From positions 59,167,093-59,231,092 of the forward strand of contig OX344763.1 in the NCBI GenBank assembly GCA_947034895.1: DNA of 64,000 bases, read 5' to 3'. Both the position numbers and the translations under genes were made by a program. Each line of letters starts with the position of its first letter. Positions within the stretch are counted from its first letter, which is position 1. Below the pieces are notes generated by a model. It made no database searches. It was not told the origin of the DNA and saw nothing but the letters and a program-made list of their open reading frames with translations. This DNA is from Rhytidiadelphus loreus. Its lineage: Eukaryota > Streptophyta > Bryopsida > Hypnales > Hylocomiaceae. Below are positions 48,858 to 63,480 of this stretch, one piece after another.

Positions 48858-51800
48858 ACTGAAATCTGGGAAAGGAGTTGTGCAAGTTGCAAGTGCTCCT
48901 AAACTCATGAATTAATCAAAAAAATATATAATTGGTGGTCACGATGAATGACTTTCTAGTACGTGGAAATGAAATATTCGTGCACGAACCTGGCCCTCTA
49001 TTTTAAAGTCCACAAAATTGTAATCTCATGGAATTCATGTACAGAAATCTGGGAAAGAGGTTGTGCAAGTTGCAAGTGCTCCTAAACTCATGAATTAATC
49101 AAAAAAATATATAATTGGGAGTCACGATGAATGACTTTCTAATACGTGGAAATGAAATATTCGTGCACGAACCTGGCCCTCTATTTTAAAGTCCACAAAA
49201 TTGTAATCTCATGGAATTCATGTACAGAAATCTGGGAAAGAGGTTGTGCACGTTGCAAGTGCTCCTAAACTCATGAATTAATCAAAAAAATATATAATTG
49301 GTGGTCACGATGAATGACTTTCTAGTACGTGGAAATGCAATATTCGTGCACGAACCTTGCCCTGTATTTTAAAGTCGACAAAATTGTAATCTCATGGAAT
49401 TCATGTACAGAAATCTCTGAAAGAGGTTGTGCAAGTTGCAAGTGCTCCTAAATTCATGAATTAATCAAAAAAATATATAATTGGTGGTCACGATGAATGA
49501 CTTTCTAGTACGTGGAAATGCAATATTCGTGCACGAACCTTGCCCTGTATTTTAAAGTCGACAAAATTGTAATCTCATGGAATTCATGTACAGAAATCTC
49601 TGAAAGAGGTTGTGCAAGTTGCAAGTGCTCCTAAATTCATGAATTAATCAAAAAAATATATAATTGGTGGTCACGATGAATGACTTTCTAGTACGTGGAA
49701 ATGCAATATTCGTGCACGAACCTTGCCCTGTATTTTAAAGTCGACAAAATTGTAATCTCATGAAATTCATTTACAGAAATCTGGGAAAGAGGTTGTGCAA
49801 GTTGCAAGTGCTCCTAAATTCATGAATTAATCAAAAAAATATATAATTGGTGGTCACGATGAATGACTTTCTAGAACGTGGAAATGCAATATTCGTGCAC
49901 GAACCTTGCCCTGTATTTTAAAGTCGACAAGATTGTAATCTCATGGAATTCATGTACAGAAATCTGGGAAAGCGGTTGTGCAAGTTGCAAGTGCTCCTAA
50001 ACTCATGAATTAATCAAAAAAATATATAATTGGTGGTCACGATGAATGACTTTCTAGTACGTGGAAATGAAATATTCGTGCACGAACCTGGCCCTGTATT
50101 TTAAAGTCGACAAGATTGTAATCTCATGGAATTCATGTACAGAAATCTGGGAAAGAGGTTGTGCAAGTTGCAAGTGCTCCTAAACTCATGAATTAATCAA
50201 AAAAATATATAATTGGTGGTCACGATGAATGACTTTCTAGTACGTGGAAATGAAATATTCCTGCACGAACCTTGCCCTGTATTTTAAAGTCGACAAAATT
50301 GTAATCTCATGGAATTCATGTACAGAAATCTGGGAAAGAGGTTGTGCACGTTGCAAGTGCTCCTAAATTCATGAATTAATCAAAAAAATATATAATTGGG
50401 AGTCACGATGAATGACTTTCTAGTACGTGGAAATGAAATATTCCTGCACGAACCTGGCCCTGTATTTTAAAGTCGACAAGATTGTAATCTCAAGGAAATC
50501 ATGTACAGAAATCTGGGAAAGAGGTTGTGCAAGTTGCAAGTGCTCCTAAACTCATGAATTAATCAAAAAAATATATAATTGGGAGTCACGATGAATGACT
50601 TTCTAGTACGTGGAAATGAAATATTCGTGCACGAACCTTGCCCTGTATTTTAAAGCCGACAAAACTGTAATCTCATGGAATTCATGTACAGAAATCTGGG
50701 AAAGAGGTTGTGCAAGTTGCAAGTGCTCCTAAATTCATGAATTAATCAAAAAAATATATAATTGGTGGTCACGATGAATGACTTTCTAGTACGTGGAAAT
50801 GAAATATTCGTGCACGAACCTAGCCCTCTATTTTAAAGTCCAAAATACTGTAATCTCATGGAATTCATGTACAGAAATCTGGGAAAGAGGTTGTGCTAGT
50901 TGCAAGTGCTCCTAAACTCATGAATTAATCAAAAAAATATATAATTCGTGGTCACGATGAATGACTTTCTAGTACGTGGAAATGAAATATTCGTGCACGA
51001 ACCTTGCCCTCTATTTTAAAGTCGATAAAATTATAATCTCATGGAATTCATCTACAGAAATCTGGGAAAGAGGTTGTACAAGTTGCAAGTGCTCCTAAAC
51101 TCATGAATTAATCAAAAAAATATATAATTGGTGGTCACGATGAATGACTTTCTAGTACGTGGAAATGAAATATTCGTGCACGAACCTTGCCCTGTATTTT
51201 AAAGTCGACAAAATTGTAATCTCATGGAATTCATGTACAGAAATCTGTGAAAGAGGTTGTGCAAGTTGCAAGTGCTCCTAAACTCATGAATTAATCAAAA
51301 AAATATATAATTGGTGGTCACGATGAATGACTTTCTAGTACGTGGAAATGAAATATTCGTGCACGAACCTGGCCCTGTATTTTAAAGTCGACAAAATTGT
51401 AATCTCATGAAATTCATTTAAAGAAATCTGGAAAAGAGGTTGTGCAAGTTGCAAGTGCTCCTAAATTCATGAATTAATCAAAAAAATATATAATTGGTGG
51501 TCACGATGAATGACTTTCTAGTACGTGGAAATGCAATATTCGTGCACGAACCTTGCCCTGTATTTTAAAGTCGACAAAATTGTAATCTCATGGAATTCAT
51601 GTACAGAAATCTCTGAAAGAGGTTGTCCAAGTTGCAAGTGCTCCTAAACTCATGAATTATTCAAGAAAATATATAATTGGTGGTCACGATGAATGACTAT
51701 CTAGTACGTGAAAATGCAATATTCGTGGACGAATCTAGCCCTCTATTTTAAAATCCAAAATATTGTAATCTCATGGAATTCATGTACTGAAATCTGGGAA

Positions 51801-52202
51801 AGAGGTTGTGCAAGTTGCAAGTGCTCCTAAACTCATGAATTAATCAAAAAAATATATAATTGGTGGTCACGATGAATGACTTTCTAGTACGTGGAAATGA
51901 AATATTCGTGCACGAACCTGGCCCTCTATTTTAAAGTCCACAAAATTGTAATCTCATGGAATTCATGTACAGAAATCTGGGAAAGAGGTTGTGCAAGTTG
52001 CAAGTGCTCCTAAACTCATGAATTAATCAAGAAAATATATAATTGGGAGTCACGATGAATGACTTTCTAGTACGTGGAGATGAAATATTCCTGCACGAAC
52101 CTTGCCCTGTATTTTAAAGTCGACAAAATTGTAATCTCATGGAATTCATGTACAGAAATCTGGAAAAGAGGTTGTGCACGTTGCAAGTGCTCCTAAACTC
52201 AT

Positions 52203-52787
52203 GGATTAATCAAAAAAATATATAATTGGGAGTCACGATGAATGACTTTCTAGTACGTGGTAATGAAATATTCGTGCACGAACCTGGCCCTCTATTTTAA
52301 AGTCCACAAAAATGTAATCTCATGGAATTCATGTACAGAAATCTGGGAAAGAGGTTGTGCAAGTTGCAAGTGCTCCTAAACTCATGAATTAATCAAGAAA
52401 ATATATAATTGGCAGTCACGATGAATGACTTTCTAGTACGTGGAAATGAAATATTCCTGCACGAACCTTGCCCTGTATTTTAAAGTTGACAAAATTGTAA
52501 TCTCATGGAATTCATGTACAGAAATCTGGGAAAGAGGTTGTGCACGTTGCAAGTGCTCCTAAACTCATGAATTAATCAAGAAAATATATAATTGGGAGTC
52601 ACGATGAATGACTTTCTAGTACGTGGAAATGAAATATTCGTGCATGAACCTGGCCCTCTATTTTAAAGTCCACAAAAATGTAATCTCATGGAATTCATGT
52701 ACTGAAATCTGGGAAAGAGGTTGTGCACGTTGCAAGTGCTCCTAAACTCATGAATTAATCAAAAAAATATATAATTGGTGCTCACGA
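52203..52787 (+). repeat. 8-monomer-offset block, first copy
   Basis: About 585 bp matches 53667-54251 at an offset of 1464 bp (8 monomers). Shared markers are CATGGATTAATC, GTGGTAATG (52257), ATTCCTG with GTTGAC, and GTACTGAAATC. The copies diverge at 52788, where this one reads GGTGCTCACG with AGTGCGTGG. That second pair recurs four monomers later (about 53509-53539). Confidence 0.75.
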
Positions 52788-53666
52788 TGAATGACTTTCT
52801 AGTGCGTGGAAATGAAATATTCGTGCACGAACCTGGCCCTGTATTTTAAAGTCGACAAAATTGTAATCTCATGGAATTCATGTACAGAAATCTGGAAAAG
52901 AGGTTGTGCACGTTGCAAGTGCTCCTAAACTCATGAATTAATCAAAAAAATATATAATTGGGAGTCACGATGAATGACTTTCTAGTACGTGGAAATGAAA
53001 TATTCGTGCACGAACCTGGCCCTCTATTTTAAAGTCCACAAAACTTTAATCTCATGGAATTCATGTTTAGAAATTTGGGAAAGACGTTGTGCAAGTTGCA
53101 AGTGTTCCTAAACTCATGAATTAATCAAGAAAATATATAATTGGGAGTCACGATGAATGACTTTCTAGTACGTGGAAATGAAATATTCGTGCACGAACCT
53201 GGCCCTCTATTTTAAAGTCCACAAAATTGTAATCTCATGAAATTCATTGAAAGAAATCTGGAAAAGAAGTTGTGCAAGTTGCAAGTGCTCCTAAACTCAT
53301 GAATTAATCAAGAAAATATATAATTGGGAGTCACGATGAATGACTTTCTAGTACGTGGAAATGAAATATTCGTGCATGAACCTGGCCCTCTATTTTAAAG
53401 TCCACAAAATTGTAATCTCCTGAAATTCATGTACAGAAATCTGGGAAAGAGGTTGTGCAAGTTGCAAGTGCTCCTAAACTCATGAATTAATCAAAAAAAT
53501 ATATAATTGGTGCTCACGATGAATGACTTTCTAGTGCGTGGAAATGAAATATTCGTGCACGAACCTTGCCCTGTATTTTAAAGTCGATAAAATCGTAATC
53601 TCATGGAATTCATGTACTGAAATCTGGGAAAGAGGTTGTGCAAGTTGCAAGTGCTCCGAAACTCAT

Positions 53667-54251
53667 GGATTAATCAAAAAAATATATAATTGGGAGTCAC
53701 GATGAATGACTTTCTAGTACGTGGTAATGAAATATTCGTGCACGAACCTGGCCCTCTATTTTAAAGTCCACAAAAATGTAATCTCATGGAATTCATGTAC
53801 AGAAATCTGGGAAAGAGGTTGTGCAAGTTGCAAGTGCTCGTAAACTCATGAATTAATCAAGAAAATATATAATTGGGAGTCACGATGAATGACTTTCTAG
53901 TACGTGGAAATGAAATATTCCTGCACGAACCTTGCCCTGTATTTTAAAGTTGACAAAATTGTAATCTCATGGAATTCATGTACAGAAATCTGGGAAAGAG
54001 GTTGTGCACGTTGCAAGTGCTCCTAAACTCATGAATTAATCAAGAAAATATATAATTGGGAGTCACGATGAATGACTTTCTAGTACGTGGAAATGAAATA
54101 TTCGTGCATGAACCTGGCCCTCTATTTTAAAGTCCACAAAAATGTAATCTCATGGAATTCATGTACTGAAATCTGGGAAAGAGGTTGTGCACGTTGCAAG
54201 TGCTCCTAAACTCATGAATTAATCAAAAAAATATATAATTGGTGGTCACGA
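53667..54251 (+). repeat. 8-monomer-offset block, second copy
   Basis: This pairs with 52203-52787. Private changes are GCTCCGAAAC (about 53655, just outside) and GCTCGTAAAC (about 53835). Its latter part also begins the 14-monomer-offset block below, so two duplications overlap here. Confidence 0.75.
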
Positions 54252-55200
54252 TGAATGACTTTCTAGTACGTGAAAATGCAATATTCGTGGACGAATCTAG
54301 CCCTCTATTTTAAAGTCCAAAATATTGTAATCTCATGGAATTCATGTACAGAAATCTGGGAAAGAGGTTGTGCAAGTTTGAAAGTGCTCCTAAATTCATG
54401 AATTAATCAAAAAAATATATAATTGGTGGTCACGATGAATGACTTTCTAGTACGTGGAAATGAAATATTCCTGCACGAACCTTGCCCTGTATTTTAAAGT
54501 CGACAAAATTGTAATCTCATGGAATTCATGTACAGAAATCTGGGAAAGAGGTTGTGCACGTTGCAAGTGCTCCTAAATTCATGAATTAATCAAAAAAATA
54601 TATAATTGGGAGTCACGATGAATGACTTTCTAGTACGTGGAAATGAAATATTCGTGCATGAACTTGGCCCTCTATTTTAAAGTCCACAAAAATGTAATCT
54701 CATGGAATTCATGTACAGAAATCTGGGAAAGAGGTTGTGCAAGTTGCAAGTGCTCCTAAACTCATGAATTAATCAAAATAATATATAATTGGGAGTCACG
54801 ATGAATGACTTTCTAGTACGTGGAAATGCAATATTCGTGCACGAACCTTGCCCTGTATTTTAAAGTCGACAAAATTGTAATCTCATGGAATTCATGTACA
54901 GAAATCTGGAAAAGAAGTTGTACAAGTTGCAAGTGCTCCTAAACTCATGAATTATTCAAAAAAATATATAATTGGTGGTCACGATGAATGACTTTCTAGT
55001 ACGTGGAAATGAAATATTCGTGCACGAACCTTGCCCTGTATTTTAAAGTCGATAAAATTGTAATCTCATGAAATTCATGTACAGAAATCTGGGAAAGAGG
55101 TTGTGCAAGTTGCAAGTGCTCCTAAATTCATGAATTAATCAAAAAAATATATAATTGGTGGTCACGATGAATGACTTTCTAGTACGTGGAAATGAAATAT
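53982..55200 (+). repeat. 14-monomer-offset block, first copy
   Basis: Nearly seven monomers match 56545-57763 at 14 monomers. Shared markers are GTACTGAAATC, a GTGGACGAATC monomer (54165), GCATGAACTTGG (54657), AAAATAATATA (54775), GGAAAAGAAGTTGTAC (about 54907) and CGATAAAATTG with CATGAAATTC. It contains a private 1-bp insertion, GTTTGAAAG near 54377, in a monomer of 184 bp. Confidence 0.82.
54348..54531 (+). repeat. 184-bp monomer with a 1-bp insertion
   Basis: GCAAGTTTGAAAGTGC (about 54372) replaces GCAAGTTGCAAGTGC, one base longer and with the heptamer repeat disrupted. The paired monomer 14 units later lacks it, so the change followed the duplication or was not copied. Confidence 0.82.
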
Positions 55201-56544
55201 TCGTGCACGAACCTGGCCCTGTATTTTAAAGTCGACAAAATTGTAATCTCATGAAATTCATTTAAAGAAATCTGGGAAAGAGGTTGTGCAAGTTGCAAGT
55301 GCTCCTAAATTCATGAATTAATCAAAAAAATATATAATTGGTGGTCACGATGAATGACTTTCTAGTACGTGGAAATGAAATATTCGTGCACGAACCTGGC
55401 CCTGTATTTTAAAGTCGACAAAATTGTAATCTCATGGAATTCATGTATAGAAATCTGGGAAAGAGGTTGTGCAAGTTGCAAGTGCTCCTAAACTCATGAA
55501 TTAATCAAAAAAATATATAATTGGTGGTCACGATGAATGACTTTCTAGTACGTGGAAATGAAATATTCGTGCACGAACCTGGCCCTGTATTTTAAAGTCG
55601 ACAAAATTGTAATCTCATGGAATTCATGTATAGAAATCTGGGAAAGAGGTTGTGCAAGTTGCAAGTGCTCCTAAATTCATGAATTAATCAAAAAAATATA
55701 TAATTGGGAGTCACGATGAATGACTTTCTAGTACGTGGAAATGAAATATTCCTGCACGAACCTTGCCCTGTATTTTAAAGTCGACAAAATTGTAATCTCA
55801 TGGAATTCATGTACAGAAATCTGGGAAAGAGGTTGTGCAAGTTGCAAGTGCTCCTAAACTCATGAATTATTCAAGAAAATATATAATTGGTGGTCACGAT
55901 GAATGACTTTCTAGTACGTGGAAATGAAATATTCGTGCACGAACCTGGCCCTGTATTTTAAAGTCGACAAAATTGTAATCTCATGGAATTCATGTATAGA
56001 AATCTGGGAAAGAGGTTGTGCAAGTTGCAAGTGCTCCTAAATTCATGAATTAATCAAGAAAATATATAATTGGGAGTCACGATGAATGACTTTCTAGTAC
56101 GTGGAAATGAAATATTCGTGCACGAACCTTGCCCTGTATTTTAAAGTCGACAAAATTGTAATCTCATGGAATTCATGTACAGAAATCTGGGAAAGAGGTT
56201 GTGCAAGTTGCAAGTGCTCCTAAACTCATGAATTATTCAAGAAAATATATAATTGGTGGTCACGATGAATGACTATCTAGTAAGTGAAAATGCAATATTC
56301 GTGGACGAATCTAGCCCTCTATTTTAAAGTCCAAAATATTGTAATCTCATGGAATTCATGTACTGAAATCTGGGAAAGAGGTTGTGCAAGTTGCAAGTGC
56401 TCCTAAATTCATGAATTAATCAAAAAAATATATAATTGGTGGTCACGATGAATGACTTTCTAGTACGTGGAAATGAAATATTCGTGCACGATCCTTGCCC
56501 TGTATTTTAAAGTCGACAAAATTGTAATCTCATGGAATTCATGT

Positions 56545-57763
56545 ACAGAAATCTGGGAAAGAGGTTGTGCACGTTGCAAGTGCTCCTAAACTCATGAATT
56601 AATCAAGAAAATATATAATTGGGAGTCACGATGAATGACTTTCTAGTACGTGGAAATGAAATATTCGTGCATGAACCTGGCCCTCTATTTTAAAGTCCAC
56701 AAAAATGTAATCTCATGGAATTCATGTACTGAAATCTGGGAAAGAGGTTGTGCACGTTGCAAGTGCTCCTAAACTCATGAATTAATCAAAAAAATATATA
56801 ATTGGTGGTCACGATGAATGACTTTCTAGTACGTGAAAATGCAATATTCGTGGACGAATCTAGCCCTCTATTTTAAAGTCCAAAATATTGTAATCTCATG
56901 GAATTCATGTACAGAAATCTGGGAAAGAGGTTGTGCAAGTTGCAAGTGCTCCTAAATTCATGAATTAATCAAAAAAATATATAATTGGTGGTCACGATGA
57001 ATGACTTTCTAGTACGTGGAAAATGAAATATTCCTGCACGAACCTTGCCCTGTATTTTAAAGTCGACAAAATTGTAATCTCATGGAATTCATGTACAGAA
57101 ATCTGGGAAAGAGGTTGTGCACGTTGCAAGTGCTCCTAAATTCATGAATTAATCAAAAAAATATATAATTGGGAGTCACGATGAATGACTTTCTAGTACG
57201 TGGAAATGAAATATTCGTGCATGAACTTGGCCCTCTATTTTAAAGTCCACAAAAATGTAATCTCATGGAATTCATGTACAGAAATCTGGGAAAGAGGTTG
57301 TGCAAGTTGCAAGTGCTCCTAAACTCATGAATTATTCAAAATAATATATAATTGGGAGTCACGATGAATGACTTTCTAGTACGTGGAAATGAAATATTCG
57401 TGCACGAACCTTGCCCTGTATTTTAAAGTCGACAAAATTGTAATCTCATGGAATTCATGTACAGAAATCTGGAAAAGAAGTTGTACAAGTTGCAAGTGCT
57501 CCTAAACTCATGAATTATTCAAAAAAATATATAATTGGTGGTCACGATGAATGACTTTCTAGTACGTGGAAATGAAATATTCGTGCACGAACCTTGCCCT
57601 GTATTTTAAAGTCGATAAAATTGTAATCTCATGAAATTCATGTACAGAAATCTGGGAAAGAGGTTGTGCAAGTTGCAAGTGCTCCTAAATTCATGAATTA
57701 ATCAAAAAAATATATAATTGGTGGTCACGATGAATGACTTTCTAGTACGTGGAAATGAAATAT
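56545..57763 (+). repeat. 14-monomer-offset block, second copy
   Basis: This is the partner of 53982-55200. Differences include TTATTC against TTAATC beside the AAAATAATATA marker (57338) and GAAAT against GCAAT in the same monomer. A related third copy begins at 62585, 33 monomers later. Confidence 0.82.
56912..57095 (+). repeat. 184-bp monomer with a 1-bp insertion
   Basis: GTGGAAAATGAAAT (about 57006) has one extra A relative to GTGGAAATGAAAT. It is the second of two insertions found, and it lies in the monomer that pairs with the other insertion-bearing one, but at a different site. Confidence 0.8.
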
Positions 57764-59473
57764 TCGTGCACGAACCTTGCCCTGTATTTTAAAGTCGGTA
57801 AAATTGTAATCTCATGAAATTCATGTACAGAAATCTGGGAAAGAGGTTGTGCAAGTTGCAAGTGCTCCTAAATTCATGAATTAATCAAAAAAATATATAA
57901 TTGGTGGTCACGATGAATGACTTTCTAGTACGTGGAAATGAAATATTCGTGCACGAACCTTGTCCTGTATTTTAAAGTCGATAAAACTGTAATCTCATGA
58001 AATTCATGTACAGAAATCTGTGAAAGAGGTTGTGCAAGTTGCAAGTGCTCCTAAACTCATGAATTAATCAAAAAAATATATAATTGGTGGTCACGATGAA
58101 TGACTTTCTAGTACGTGGAAATGAAATATTCGTGCACGAACCTGGCCCTGTATTTTAAAGTCGACAAAATTGTAATCTCATGAAATTCATTTAAACAAAT
58201 CTGGGAAAGAGGTTGTGCAAGTTGCAAGTGCTCCTAAATTCATGAATTAATCAAAAAAATATATAATTGGTGGTCACGATGAATGACTTTCTAGTACGTG
58301 GAAATGCAATATTCGTGCACGAACCTTGCCCTGTATTTTAAAGTCGACAAAATCGTAATGTCATGTAATTCATGTACAGAAATCTGGAAAAGAGGTTGTG
58401 CACGTTGCAAGTGCTCCTAAACTCATGAATTAATCAAAAAAATATATAATTGGTGGTCACGATGAATGACTTTCTAGTACGTGGAAATGAAATATTCGTG
58501 CACGAACCTGGCCCTGTATTTTAAAGTCGATAAAACTGTAATCTCATGAAATTCATGTACAGAAATCTGTGAAAGAGGTTGTGCAAGTTGCAAGTGCTCC
58601 TAAACTCATGAATTAATCAAAAAAATATATAATTGGTGGTCACGATGAATGACTTTCTAGTACGTGGAAATGAAATATTCGTGCACGAACCTTGCCCTGT
58701 ATTTTAAAGTCGATAAAATTGTAATCTCATGAAATTCATGTACAGAAATCAGGGAAAGAGGTTGTGCAAGTTGCAAGTGCTCCTAAATTCATGAATTAAT
58801 CAAAAAAATATATAATTGGTGGTCACGATGAATGACTTTCTAGTACGTGGAAATGAAATATTCGTGCACGAACCTTGCCCTCTATTTTAAAGTCGATAAA
58901 ATTGTAATCTCATGAAATTCAGGTACAGAAATCTGGGAAAGAGGTTGTGCAAGTTGCAAGTGCTCCTAAACTCATGAATTAATCAAAAAAATATATAATT
59001 GGTGGTCACGATGAATGACTTTCTAGTACGTGGAAATGAAATATTCGTGCACGAACCTTGCCCTGTATTTTAAAGTCGATAAAATTGTAATCTCATGAAA
59101 TTCATGTACAGAAATCTGGGAAAGAGGTTGTGCAAGTTGCAAGTGCTCCTAAATTCATGAATTAATCAAAAAAATATATAATTGGTGGTCACGATGAATG
59201 ACTTTCTAGTACGTGGAATTGAAATATACGTGCACGAACCTTGCCCTGTATTTTAAAGTCCACAAAATTGTAATCTCATGAAATTCATGTACAGAAATCT
59301 GGGAAAGAGGTTGTGCAAGTTGCAAGTGCTCCTAAATTCATGAATTAATCAAAAAAATATATAATTGGTGGTCACGATGAATGACTTTCTAGTACGTGGA
59401 AATGAAATATTCGTGCACGAACCTTGTCCTGTATTTTAAAGTCAATAAAATTGTAATCTCATGAAATTCATGT

Positions 59474-60022
59474 ACAGAAATCTGGGAAAGAGGTTGTGCA
59501 AGTTGCAAGTGCTCCTAAACTCATGAATTATTCAAAAAAATATATAATTGGTGGTCACGATGAATGACTTTCTAGTACGTGAAAATGCAATATTCGTGGA
59601 CGAATCTAGCCCTCTATTTTAAAGTCCAAAATATTGTAATCTCATGGAATTCATGTACAGAAATCTGGGGAAGAGGTTGTGCAAGTTGCAAGTGCTCCTA
59701 AACTCATGAATTATTCAAAAAAATATATGATTGGTGGTCACGATGAATGACTTTCTAGTACGTGAAAATGCAATATTCGTGGACGAATCTAGCCCTCTAT
59801 TTTAAAGTCCAAAATATTGTAATCTCTTGGAATTCATGTACAGAAATCTGGGAAAGAGGTTGTGCAAGTTGCAAGTGCTCCTAAATTCATGAATTAATCA
59901 AAAAAATATATAAATGGGAGTCTCGATGAATGACTTTCTAGTACGTGAAAATGCAATATTCGTGGACGAATCTAGCCCTCTATTTTAAAGTCCAAAATAT
60001 TGTAATCTCATGGAATTCATGT
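59474..60022 (+). repeat. Three consecutive GTGGACGAATC-subfamily monomers
   Basis: Monomers at 59474, 59657 and 59840 all carry GTGAAAATGCAAT, GTGGACGAATC, CTAGCCC and CCAAAATATTG. This is the longest run of this subfamily noticed. Private changes include TATATGATTGG (about 59724), CTCTTGG (about 59825) and TAAATGGGAGTCTCG (about 59911), where the otherwise conserved TCACG is altered. Confidence 0.75.
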
Positions 60023-62584
60023 ACAGAAATCTGGGAAAGAGGTTGTGCAAGTTGCAAGTGCACCTAAATTCATGAATTAATCAAGAAAATATATAATTGG
60101 TGGTCACGATGAATGACTTTCTAGTACGTGGAAATGAAATATTCGTGCACGAACCTTGCCCTGTATTTTAAAGTCGGTAAAATTGTAATCTCATGAAATT
60201 CATGTACAGAAATCTGGGAAAGAGGTTGTGCAAGTTGCAAGTGCTCCTAAATTCATGAATTAATCAAAAAAATATATAATTGGTGGTCACGATGAATGAC
60301 TTTCTAGTACGTGGAAATGAAATATTCCTGCCCGAACCTTGCCCTGTATTTTAAAGTCGACAAAATTGTAATCTCATGGAATTCATGTACTGAAATCTGG
60401 GAAAGAGGTTGTGCAAGTTGCAAGTGCTCCTAAACTCATGAATTAATCAAAAAAATATATAATTGGGAGTCACGATGAATGACTTTCTAGTACGTGGAAA
60501 TGAAATATTCGTGCATGAACTTGGCCCTCTATTTTAAAGTCCACAAAATTGTAATCTCATGAAATTCATGTACAGAAATCTGGGAAAGAGGTTGTGCAAG
60601 TTGCAAGTGCTCCTAAATTCATGAATTAATCAAAAAAATATATAATTGGTGGTCACGATGAATGACTTTCTAGTACGTGGAAATGAAATATTCGTGCACG
60701 AACCTTGTCCTGTATTTTAAAGTCGATAAAACTGTAATCTCATGAAATTCATGTACAGAAATCTGGGAAAGAGGTTGTGCAAGTTGCAAGTGCTCCTAAA
60801 CTCATGAATTATTCAAAAAAATATATAATTGGTGGTCACGATGAATGACTTTCTAGTACGTGAAAATGCAATATTCGTGGACGAATCTAGCCCTCTATTT
60901 TAAAGTCGAAAATATTGTAATCTCATGGAATTCATGTACAGAAATCTGGGAAAGAGGTTGTGCAAGTTGCAAGTGCTCCTAAACTCATGAATTAATCAAG
61001 AAAATATATAATTGGGAGTCACGATGAATGACTTTCTAGTACGTGGAAATGAAATATTCGTGCACGAACCTTGCCCTGTATTTTAAAGTCGACAAAATTG
61101 TAATCTCATGGAATTCATGTACAGAAATCTGCGAAAGAGGTTGTGCAAGTTGCAAGTGCTCCTAAACTCATGAATTAATCAAGAAAATATATAATTGGGA
61201 GTCACGATGAATGACTTTCTAGTACGTGGAAATGAAATATTCGTGCACGAACCTTGCCCTGTATTTTAAAGTCGACAAAATTGTAATCTCATGGAATTCA
61301 TGTACAGAAATCTGTGAAAGAGGTTGTGCAAGTTGCAAGTGCTCCTAAACTCATGAATTATTCAAAAAAATATATAATTGGTGGTCACGATGAATGACTT
61401 TCTAGTACGTGAAAATGCAATATTCGTGGACGAATCTAGCCCTCTATTTTAAAGTCCAAAATATTGTAATCTCATGGAATTTATGTACAGAAATCTGGGA
61501 AAGAGGTTGTGCAAGTTGCAAGTGCACCTAAATTCATGAATTAATCAAAAAAATATATAATTGGTGGTCACGATGAATGACTTTCTAGTACGTGAAAATG
61601 CAATATTCGTGCACGAACCTGGCCCTCTATTTTAAAGTCCACAAAATTGTAATCTCATGGAATTCATGTACAGAAATCTGGGAAAGAGGTTGTGCAAGTT
61701 GCAAGTGCTCCTAAACTCATGAATTAATCAAAAAAATATATAATTGGGAGTCACGATGAATGACTTTCTAGTACGTGGAAATGAAATATTCGTGCATGAA
61801 CTTGGCCCTCTATTTTAAAGTCCACAAAATTGTAATCTCATGAAATTCATGTACAGAAATCTGGGAAAGAGGTTGTGCAAGTTGCAAGTGCTCCTAAACT
61901 CATGAATTAATCAAAAAAATATATAATTGGTGGTCACGATGAATGACTTTCTAGTACGTGGAAATGAAATATTCGTGCACGAACCTTGCCCTGTATTTTA
62001 AAGTTGACAAAATTGTAATCTCATGGAATTCATGTACAGAAATCTGGGAAAGAAGTTGTGCAAGTTGCAAGTGCTCCTAAATTCATGAATTAATCAAAAA
62101 AATATATAATTGGTGGTCACGATGAATGACTTTCTAGTACGTGGAAATGAAATATTCGTGCACGAACCTTGCCCTGTATTTTAAAGTCGGTAAAATTGTA
62201 ATCTCATGAAATTCATGTACAGAAATCTGGGAAAGAGGTTGTGCAAGTTGCAAGTGCTCCTAAATTCATGAATTAATCAAAAAAATATATAATTGGTGGT
62301 CACGATGAATGACTTTCTAGTACGTGGAAATGCAATATTCGTGCATGAACTTGGCCCTCTATTTTAGAGTCCACAAAATTATAATCTCATGAAATTCATG
62401 TACAGAAATCTGGGAAAGAGGTTGTGCAAGTTGCAAGTGCTCCTAAACTCATGAATTAATCAAGAAAATATATAATTGGGAGTCACGATGAATGACTTTC
62501 TAGTACGTGGAAATGAAATATTCCTGCACGAACCTTGCCCTGTATTTTAAAGTTGACAAAATTGTAATCTCATGGAATTCATGT

Positions 62585-63480
62585 ACAGAAATCTGGGAAA
62601 GAGGTTGTGCACGTTGCAAGTGCTCCTAAACTCATGAATTAATCAAAAAAATATATAATTGGGAGTCACGATGAATGCCTTTCTAGTACGTGGAAATGAA
62701 ATATTCGTGCATGAACCTGGCCCTCTATTTTAAAGTCCACAAAAATGTAATCTCATGGAATTCATGTACTGAAATCTGGGAAAGAGGTTGTGCACGTTGC
62801 AAGTGCTCCTAAACTCATGAATTAATCAAAAAAATATATAATTGGTGGTCACGATGAATGACTTTCTAGTACGTGAAAATGCAATATTCGTGGACGAATC
62901 TAGCCCTCTATTTTAAAGTCCAAAATATTGTAATCTCATGGAATTCATGTACAGAAATCAGGGAAAGAGGTTGTGCAAGTTGCAAGTGCTCCTAAATTCA
63001 TGAATTAATCAAAAAAATATATAATTGGTGGTCACGATGAATGACTTTCTAGTATGTGGAAATGAAATATTCCTGCATGAACCTTGCCCTGTATTTTAAA
63101 GTCGACAAAATTGTAATCTCATGGAATTCATGTACAGAAATCTGGGAAAGAGGTTGTGCACGTTGCAAGTGCTCCTAAATTCATGAATTAATCAAAAAAA
63201 TATATAATTGGGAGTCACGATGAATGACTTTCTAGTACGTGGAAATGAAATATTCGTGCACGAACCTGGCCCTCTATTTTAAAGTCCACAAAAATGTAAT
63301 CTCATGGAATTCATGTACAGAAATCTGGGAAAGAGGTTGTGCAAGTTGCAAGTGCTCCTAAACTCATGAATTAATCAAAATAATATATAATTGGGAGTCA
63401 CGATGAATGACTTTCTAGTACGTGGAAATGAAATATTCGTGCATGAACTTGGCCCTCTATTTTAAAGTCCACAAAAATGT
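62585..63480 (+). repeat. Third, more diverged copy of the 14-monomer-offset block
   Basis: The order is the same as at 53982 and 56545: a GCATGAACCTGG monomer with AAAAATG, then GTACTG with a GTGGACGAATC monomer (62768), then ATTCCTG, then AAAATAATATA (63377). It lies 33 monomers after the second copy. It differs by ATGCCTTTC (about 62676), AAATCAGGG, TATGTGG and GCACGAACCTGG in place of GCATGAACTTGG. Confidence 0.72.
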
